A stretch of 11,329 bases of DNA from an uncultured Clostridia bacterium (GTDB lineage: Bacteria > Bacillota > Clostridia > Oscillospirales > Acutalibacteraceae). Position 1 is the first letter of the stretch. Each line of letters opens with the position of its first letter. This document shows positions 7,501 to 11,329 of the stretch, in pieces. Under the pieces are notes generated by a model. That model was not told where the DNA came from. It did not search any database and worked only from the letters and a program-made list of their open reading frames with translations. The position numbers were made by a program, and so were the translations under genes. The DNA is taken from the NCBI GenBank assembly GCA_946405565.1, contig CAMJHU010000023.1:1-11329 (forward strand), written 5' to 3'.

Positions 7501-8936
7501 ATATCGATCTGAACTTCTCGGGCGAGGTGCAGTCTAAGGTACACAAATACACCGAAGAACTCTTCGGCAAGGACAACGTTTTCAAAGCCGGTACGATTTC
7601 CACCGTTGCCGAAAAGACAGCCTACGGCTATGTCAAGGGCTATGAGGAAAAAATGGGGCTGCATCTGCCGCTTGCGGAAATCGAACGGCTCAAGCAGGGC
7701 TGTATGGGCGTGAAATCCACCACAGGTCAGCACCCCGGTGGTATGGTAGTTGTGCCGCGTGATATGGAAATCGAGGATTTCTGTCCGGTGCAGCACCCTG
7801 CGGACAAAAAGGATTCCGATACAATTACCACCCATTTCGACTTCCATTCCATTCATGATACGATTCTGAAACTTGATGAGCTGGGACACGATGTGCCGAC
7901 GATTTATAAATATCTCGAAGATTATACCCATGTGCCGATTTCGGAGATTACCATGAGCGATCCGCAGGTGATGAGCCTTTTCACCTCCACCGAAGCGCTG
8001 GGCATTACGCCGGAACAGTGTTTCAGTCAGACCGGCACCTTCTCGCTGCCCGAAGTCGGCACCAATTTTGTGCGGCAGATGCTCATTGATACCCAGCCCA
8101 AGACCTTTTCGGACCTGCTGCAAGTCGCAGGTCTGTCCCACGGCACCGACGTGTATCTCGGCAACGCACAGGACCTCATCGCCAACAAAACCTGTACGAT
8201 TTCAGAGGTCATCGGTACACGAGACAGCATCATGACCTACCTGATTGCTAAGGGCGTACCCAATCAGATGTCTTTCAAGATTATGGAAATTGTGCGGAAG
8301 GGCAATGCCAAGAAGCTGCTGACCGACGAACATGTACAGACCATGCGCGACAACAATGTGCCGCAATGGTATATTGATTCCTGCTTTAAGATCAAGTATA
8401 TGTTCCCCAAAGCACACGCGGCAGCCTATATGATCGCGACGCTGCGGCTGGGCTGGTATAAAGTACACCGCCCGGAGGAATATTATGCCGCCTATTTCAC
8501 GGTGCGCGCGGACGAATTTGACGCGTCGCTGGCAGTGGGGGATATGGGCGAGATGAAAGCCGTCATCCGGGAACTCGACGCGAAGGGACGCGGCGCGTCT
8601 GTCAAGGAAGCGGGCAAGCTCGCGACGCTGCAGATTCTCAACGAAGCGCGGGAACGCGGCGTGGTCTTCCTGCCGGTCGATCTCTACCGGAGCGACGCGA
8701 AGAAATTCGTGATGGAAGGCAAGCAGATTCGTCTGCCCTTTACGACGCTGAAAGGTCTGGGCGAAGCGGCGGCGATCAGTCTGGTAGAATCCCGTGCGGG
8801 AGGCTATACCTTTATGTCCAAGAGCGACGTGCAGATGCGGTCGGGCGTGTCCAAGAGCGTGATGGAAATTCTGGAAGGCGCGGGCGTACTGGCAGGTATG
8901 GCGGAGAGCAATCAGGTGAGCCTGTTTGATTTTTAA
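4551..8936 (+). CDS. polC: DNA polymerase III alpha subunit, PolC type
   Basis: PolC is the Gram-positive replicative polymerase with built-in 3'-5' proofreading. The length of 1461 residues is close to the roughly 1440 of Bacillus PolC. In order: N-terminal domains (1-165); a Pro/Ala-rich linker (about 168-200); an OB fold (about 254-340); a PHP domain starting VELHLHTNMSAMDAM (351-365) with AITDHG; a DnaQ-type exonuclease inserted in the PHP domain (about 441-595) with DLE (445-447) and H584/D589; and the polymerase core with SRGSVGSSF. A four-cysteine zinc site is at C929, C932, C955 and C958. Catalytic aspartates are D984 and D986 (PDIDLNF) and D1109 (KLDELGHD), spaced as in known PolC. 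The end, QVSLFDF, is a sliding-clamp-binding motif. AAGGAG (4532-4537) precedes the ATG by 13 bases, and no longer in-frame start exists. Confidence 0.99.
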   Translation: MTSRITDIFAEAADQYDVKQVGDGEITRIRFAEKCRVMTVFAAYREYIERELLFKAEHALRERYGFSSVRIKPRFPEKCFTRGVLDDMVLELKRQISTVNGSFAGCKWTFDNANGVVSCQLAHNALALLEEKHFSDEFVKLVREEFGRNVEIRLTVDGNAPKRVELPPPEPTPPPAAPSAAPGLPPPWETAAAAPPPRPEFTGEVRAKKVKVQEGPASLTFEGIPEAYHDPEIIYGTPKNVPAVRMVDLNANYKKVTVYGTVFSYNKKDTKAGDKWIVSFAVTDRTSSVTVKMIVKKDEAGFLDSLGDGKCVAVQGDYKLDDFDHEYAVRPQCIALIQETKRTDTAEVKRVELHLHTNMSAMDAMTPTKKLVQRAADWGMPAIAITDHGVAQAFPDAMNAARACKKSGKPIKILYGIEAYYIDDMVDIVKGEDHRPLDGEFIVFDLETTGLSAVSERITEIGAVRYRGGEIADKFNTFVNPHMPIPPKIVELTGITDDMVKDAPDEDQAVRAFLEFAGEHPIFIAHNANFDIGFMRAACQRCGIPFDPVYIDTVPLARALHPALKNHKLDTVGEYLEIPPFEHHRACDDALALAQIVQKEFALLGKEYQVSSVADINTNAKSTDTTKLRPYHQIIIAKNLVGLKNLYKLISASNLKHFHRKPRITRSDLIKRREGLILGSACEQGELYQAILRGASEQDIEKIARFYDYLEIQPLGNNEFMLRNGTVKDRQGLIDINKRIIALGEKLGIPVVATCDVHFMEPEDAEFRKVLMVQQGFDDADKQPPLYFRTTEEMLAEFDYLPREKAYEIVVTNTNRIADMTEEIQPIPDGVFPPSIDGAEQQLRDISTARAHEIYGDPLPEYVQARLDKELNSIIGNGFAVMYMTAQKLIAYSEENGYLVGSRGSVGSSFVATMSGISEVNPLAPHYVCPQCKWSQFFEKSLEYGSGFDLPAKKCPQCGAELNRDGHEIPFETFLGFNGDKQPDIDLNFSGEVQSKVHKYTEELFGKDNVFKAGTISTVAEKTAYGYVKGYEEKMGLHLPLAEIERLKQGCMGVKSTTGQHPGGMVVVPRDMEIEDFCPVQHPADKKDSDTITTHFDFHSIHDTILKLDELGHDVPTIYKYLEDYTHVPISEITMSDPQVMSLFTSTEALGITPEQCFSQTGTFSLPEVGTNFVRQMLIDTQPKTFSDLLQVAGLSHGTDVYLGNAQDLIANKTCTISEVIGTRDSIMTYLIAKGVPNQMSFKIMEIVRKGNAKKLLTDEHVQTMRDNNVPQWYIDSCFKIKYMFPKAHAAAYMIATLRLGWYKVHRPEEYYAAYFTVRADEFDASLAVGDMGEMKAVIRELDAKGRGASVKEAGKLATLQILNEARERGVVFLPVDLYRSDAKKFVMEGKQIRLPFTTLKGLGEAAAISLVESRAGGYTFMSKSDVQMRSGVSKSVMEILEGAGVLAGMAESNQVSLFDF

Positions 8937-8977
8937 CGGCCGCGAAAGGGATATTCTTAAAAAAATCCGAAAGATGC

Positions 8978-9017
8978 GTGACATTCGCTTGACTTTCCCG
9001 TGATAATAGATTATCAT
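8978..9017 (+). promoter_or_regulatory. Promoter region of hisZG, two overlapping readings
   Basis: Two sigma-A-like readings overlap. One is TTGACT (8989-8994), 17 bases, TATCAT (9012-9017). The other is GTGACA (8978-8983), 18 bases, GATAAT (9002-9007). Each hexamer has five of six consensus bases. Transcription would start near 9024 or 9014, leaving a leader of only 57-67 bases, too short for a T-box. This places the promoter inside the longest reading frame and supports the TTG start at 9081. No convincing terminator is seen between polC and this site, so read-through from polC is possible. Confidence 0.7.
9001..9016. promoter_or_regulatory. Candidate operator: perfect dyad TGATAAT-AG-ATTATCA
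   Basis: The arms TGATAAT (9001-9007) and ATTATCA (9010-9016) are exact inverted repeats around AG. The dyad covers one possible -10 box completely and five bases of the other, a classic position for a repressor of the histidine genes. TrpR-like YerC/HisR regulators of his genes have been described in Firmicutes, but I cannot match this sequence to their motif from memory. The AT-rich composition makes a chance dyad possible. Confidence 0.5.
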
Positions 9018-9069
9018 ATTACCACACTAAAGCAACGCCGCTATCCCGGCTTACTATTTTATTCACATC

Positions 9070-9076
9070 GGAGTGA
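9070..9076 (+). promoter_or_regulatory. Ribosome binding site that fixes the hisZ TTG start
   Basis: GGAGTGA ends four bases before TTG 9081, with seven bases between GGAG and the start codon. No comparable site precedes the ATG-like or ATA codons near 9000, which lie inside the promoter. Confidence 0.7.
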
Positions 9077-9080
9077 TATC

Positions 9081-10271
9081 TTGAGAAAGAATTATAAAAT
9101 TACCCCCGAGGGAACAGGGGATCTGCTCTTCTCGGAATGTGTGGAGCGCCGCGCCATTGAATCGAGAATCTGCCGTATGTTTGCACGCGGCGGCTATAAT
9201 GAAGTGCGCACGCCGTTCTTTGAATTTTACGACGTCTTCAATCTCGGCGATGAGGCAATTTCCATGGACAGCATGTATAAGCTCACCGATAATAAAGGGC
9301 GGCTGATGGTGCTGCGTCCTGACAATACGCTGCCCATTGCGCGTATGACTGCTACCAAGCTCAGTCACGCACAGCTTCCCATCCGGGTCTACTATTCGCA
9401 GCACAGTTTTGCCATCGGTCAGAGTCTGCGCGGCGAGAGCGATCAGAATGCCCAGACCGGTATCGAGCTGATTGGCGCGGGCGGACGCAAGGCGAATCTC
9501 GAAGTCATCGTCATGGCAATCAACGCCCTTCGTGCGCATCTTTCCGATTTCCGTTTTGAAATCGGTCACGCGGGTATTTTTAAGGCGCTGGCAGCAGGTC
9601 TGAAGGTTGACGATGAAACCCGTGAGGAAATCCGCGACGACATCGAATCCAAAAATTACGGCGCACTGGCGGAAAAACTGGAACAGCTTCCCGACAGCCC
9701 GACGGCGGAGGCCATGCGGCAGCTGCCGCGCATGTTCGGCGGCGCTGAGGTGCTGGAACAGGCATATACGCTGTTTGAAGGCTGCGGCGTGTCGGATTAT
9801 CTGGACGAACTGGGCGATATCTATCGCACCCTTTCCGCACTGGGATTGGGTGACAAGCTGATCTTTGACTTTGGCATGGTGCATCGCAAGGATTATTACA
9901 CCGGCATTCTGTTTGCCGCCTATGCCCACGGTTCGGGCAACAAGATTCTGTCGGGCGGACGGTATGACGACCTGCTGGCAAAATTCGGTTTCCCGACGCC
10001 TGCCTGCGGCTTTGCGGTGTATCTGGACGAACTCACCAAGGCGTGTACCGACGGCAAGGACGTAGTGGCGAAGATTCCCGAAATCCTCGTGCATTCCGCG
10101 GAGGGATTTGAAATCAAGGCGCTGGAATACGCGGCGGGTCTGGCGGAGGAAAAGCAGAATTACGAATTCTCCGTTTTTGACACGGCGGAGGAAGCGATGG
10201 TGTATGCCAGGGTCAAGGGCATCGGACGGATTGATCTGGTGGGCGAATCCATTGAGATCATCACGCTGTGA
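9081..10271 (+). CDS. hisZ: ATP phosphoribosyltransferase regulatory subunit HisZ
   Basis: HisZ is a HisRS-like paralogue without aminoacylation activity. It assembles with short HisG to form ATP phosphoribosyltransferase and carries histidine feedback control. TTG 9081 is chosen because GGAGTGA (9070-9076) lies just upstream, the protein then opens RKNYKITPEGTGDLLF as HisZ proteins do, and the promoter is at 8978-9017. This gives 396 residues, the normal length. The class II synthetase-like fold shows VLRPDNTLPIARM (77-89), TGIELIG (126-132), DYYTGILF (271-278) and GGRYDDLLAKFG (292-303). In the motif 2 region (YYSQHSFAIGQSLRG), the Arg expected after Phe in HisRS reads as Ala111. The HisRS RGLDYY signature is HRKDYY here. 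Both fit loss of tRNA charging. It is followed by hisG after 19 bases. Confidence 0.93.
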   Translation: MRKNYKITPEGTGDLLFSECVERRAIESRICRMFARGGYNEVRTPFFEFYDVFNLGDEAISMDSMYKLTDNKGRLMVLRPDNTLPIARMTATKLSHAQLPIRVYYSQHSFAIGQSLRGESDQNAQTGIELIGAGGRKANLEVIVMAINALRAHLSDFRFEIGHAGIFKALAAGLKVDDETREEIRDDIESKNYGALAEKLEQLPDSPTAEAMRQLPRMFGGAEVLEQAYTLFEGCGVSDYLDELGDIYRTLSALGLGDKLIFDFGMVHRKDYYTGILFAAYAHGSGNKILSGGRYDDLLAKFGFPTPACGFAVYLDELTKACTDGKDVVAKIPEILVHSAEGFEIKALEYAAGLAEEKQNYEFSVFDTAEEAMVYARVKGIGRIDLVGESIEIITL

Positions 10272-10290
10272 AAGGGGGAAACGGAAGCAG

Positions 10291-10923
10291 ATGAAACCTT
10301 TGAGAATTGCATTGACCAAGGGCAGACTGGAAAAGGATACCGTGGGTCTGTTTGAAACCATCGGCTACGACTGTTCGGCGGTCCGTGACAAGGGGCGCAA
10401 GCTGATTCTGCCGGTCGGCGACAAAATAGAGGTAGTGCTTGCCAAAGCGCCCGATGTAATCACCTATGTGGAGAACGGCGTGTGTGACCTCGGCGTGGTG
10501 GGTAAGGATACCATTCTCGAAAACGGCACGAGTTTTTATGAGATTCTGGATTTGGGGTTCGGACGGTGCCGGTTTGCCGTGGCAGGCAAAAAAGGCGTTG
10601 ACCCGCTCGCGGGCTTCGGCACCAAGACCATTGCCACCAAATATCCCAATGTGACCCGCCGGTATTTTGAATCCAAGGGCATGGACGTGCGGGTGATTAA
10701 AATCGAAGGCTCGGTGGAACTGGCGCCGCTGCTGGGACTGTCCGACGCGATTGTGGATATCGTGGAGACCGGCACGACGCTCAAAGAAAACGGTCTGGAA
10801 GTCAAAGAGTACGTTTGCCCCATTTCCGCACGGCTGATCTGCAACACCGCCAGTCTGAAGCTGCGCAAGGCGGAGATTGAGGTGCTGGCGAAGCAGATGG
10901 AAGACGCGATTTCCGGACAGTAG
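10291..10923 (+). CDS. hisG: ATP phosphoribosyltransferase catalytic subunit, short form (HisG-S)
   Basis: HisG joins PRPP and ATP to give phosphoribosyl-ATP, the first and committed step of histidine synthesis, in the cytoplasm. At 210 residues it is the short form, lacking the C-terminal regulatory domain of the long enzyme, so it needs HisZ, which is encoded immediately upstream. Typical motifs are IALTKGRLEK (6-15), the DLGVVGKD stretch (66-73) and the PRPP-binding region DAIVDIVETGTTLKENGL (152-169). AAAGGGGG (10271-10278) overlaps the hisZ stop and lies 12 bases before ATG 10291, suggesting coupled translation. The 19-base gap to hisZ and the 20-base gap to the next gene indicate one operon. 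Nothing is unusual in the protein itself. Confidence 0.97.
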   Translation: MKPLRIALTKGRLEKDTVGLFETIGYDCSAVRDKGRKLILPVGDKIEVVLAKAPDVITYVENGVCDLGVVGKDTILENGTSFYEILDLGFGRCRFAVAGKKGVDPLAGFGTKTIATKYPNVTRRYFESKGMDVRVIKIEGSVELAPLLGLSDAIVDIVETGTTLKENGLEVKEYVCPISARLICNTASLKLRKAEIEVLAKQMEDAISGQ

Positions 10924-10943
10924 GAAGGGGGAGAAAATCACCC

Positions 10944-11329
10944 ATGATGAAGCAGATTACGGGCGAAATGCTCGACGAACTGACCGATCTGTTTATGGAA
11001 GTATTCAACGCGCCGCCGTGGAACGACACATGGACCCGTGATCAGGCGAGAACCCGGCTGCGGGATATTATGCGGCGTCCGAAGTTTTTCGGCATCGCGG
11101 AATACGACGGAAGCCGACCTGTGGGTATGATTATGGGACACGGAGAACAGTCCTATGACGGCATTCATTTCCAGATTCTCGAGCTTTGCACCGCCAATGA
11201 CAAAAAAGGACAGGGCATCGGCGATCAATTGCTCGATGAACTGACGGCATTTCTCGCCCAGCAGGGCATTACCGCCGTATATATGCTGAGTATGCGGGGA
11301 GACGCGGCGGAGGATTTCTATCGGCGGCA
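10944..11329 (+). CDS. GNAT-family N-acetyltransferase, 5' part (runs off window)
   Basis: The frame is open from ATG 10944 to the window edge, giving 128 complete codons. AAGGGGGAG (10925-10933) precedes the ATG by 10 bases. The acetyl-CoA-binding motif A of GNAT enzymes is visible as FQILELCTANDKKGQGIG (76-93), with the Gly-x-Gly at 91-93 followed by the helix DQLLDEL. The late AAEDFYRR (121-128) resembles motif B, where a Phe-Tyr pair precedes the last strand, so probably only 15-40 residues are missing. The acceptor substrate cannot be told. It lies 20 bases after hisG and looks co-transcribed with hisZG, in a position where hisD is often found. No histidine-pathway acetyltransferase of this kind is known to me, so the link may be only positional. 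Confidence 0.88.
   Translation, partial: MMKQITGEMLDELTDLFMEVFNAPPWNDTWTRDQARTRLRDIMRRPKFFGIAEYDGSRPVGMIMGHGEQSYDGIHFQILELCTANDKKGQGIGDQLLDELTAFLAQQGITAVYMLSMRGDAAEDFYRR

Noticed and set aside
6513..8141. Minus-strand open frame of 542 codons inside polC (and a similar one at 5463-6446)
   Set aside because: The opposite strand encodes all catalytic motifs of PolC without interruption; the antisense products are low-complexity shadows.
9000..9080. N-terminal extension of HisZ from an earlier in-frame start near 9000
   Set aside because: It would overlap the promoter and dyad, lacks a ribosome site, and extends beyond the usual HisZ N-terminus.
9018..9080. T-box or attenuator leader before hisZ
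   Set aside because: The leader is about 60 bases, with only a four-pair GCCG/CGGC hairpin and no terminator, too short for a T-box.
9063..10361. Minus-strand open frame of 432 codons opposite hisZ
   Set aside because: It is antisense to an intact HisZ with all expected motifs; no domain or start signal is visible.

Overview
The window looks like chromosomal DNA from a moderately GC-rich member of the Firmicutes, most likely class Clostridia and probably a Ruminococcaceae/Oscillospiraceae-type gut or environmental anaerobe. The evidence is a PolC-type replicative polymerase (the hallmark of low-GC Gram-positive lineages), a GGGtGRT-family protein, sigma-A promoters with near-perfect consensus, strong AAGGAG-type ribosome binding sites, and the short-form HisG plus HisZ arrangement. 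All supported genes lie on the + strand. The taxonomic placement is an inference, not a database result.

Region 1 (1-847) holds the 3' part of a GGGtGRT-family gene, ended by a strong intrinsic terminator. It is followed by a near-perfect 43-base palindrome whose right arm contains the -35 box of an extended -10 promoter. Region 2 (848-2257) is a single gene for an archaeal-type P-loop ATPase with a DUF234/PD-(D/E)XK-like C-terminus. It is visibly AT-richer than its neighbours and looks like an inserted accessory gene.

Region 3 (2314-8936) is a compact transcription unit that starts at a perfect TTGACA-N17-TATAAT promoter. It encodes IspG (isoprenoid synthesis), two very small basic proteins of 73 and 53 residues that share a KIK-aliphatic-SRR motif, a 180-residue single-pass membrane protein, and the 1461-residue DNA polymerase PolC. 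Gaps between these genes are 35-43 bases. The neighbourhood of ispG and polC is recognisable from other Clostridia and Bacilli; the three small genes between them are the least explained part of the window.

Region 4 (8937-11329) is a histidine-biosynthesis unit. Its promoter region carries a perfect 7-bp-arm dyad. It is followed by hisZ (TTG start), hisG (short form, dependent on HisZ) and the 5' part of a GNAT acetyltransferase that runs off the window. HisZ and HisG together form the ATP phosphoribosyltransferase that commits PRPP and ATP to histidine.

No CRISPR array, insertion sequence, tRNA or rRNA was seen. Nothing here is a clear-cut new system. The best candidates for something undescribed are the paired small basic proteins plus membrane protein between ispG and polC, and the palindrome-controlled ATPase.
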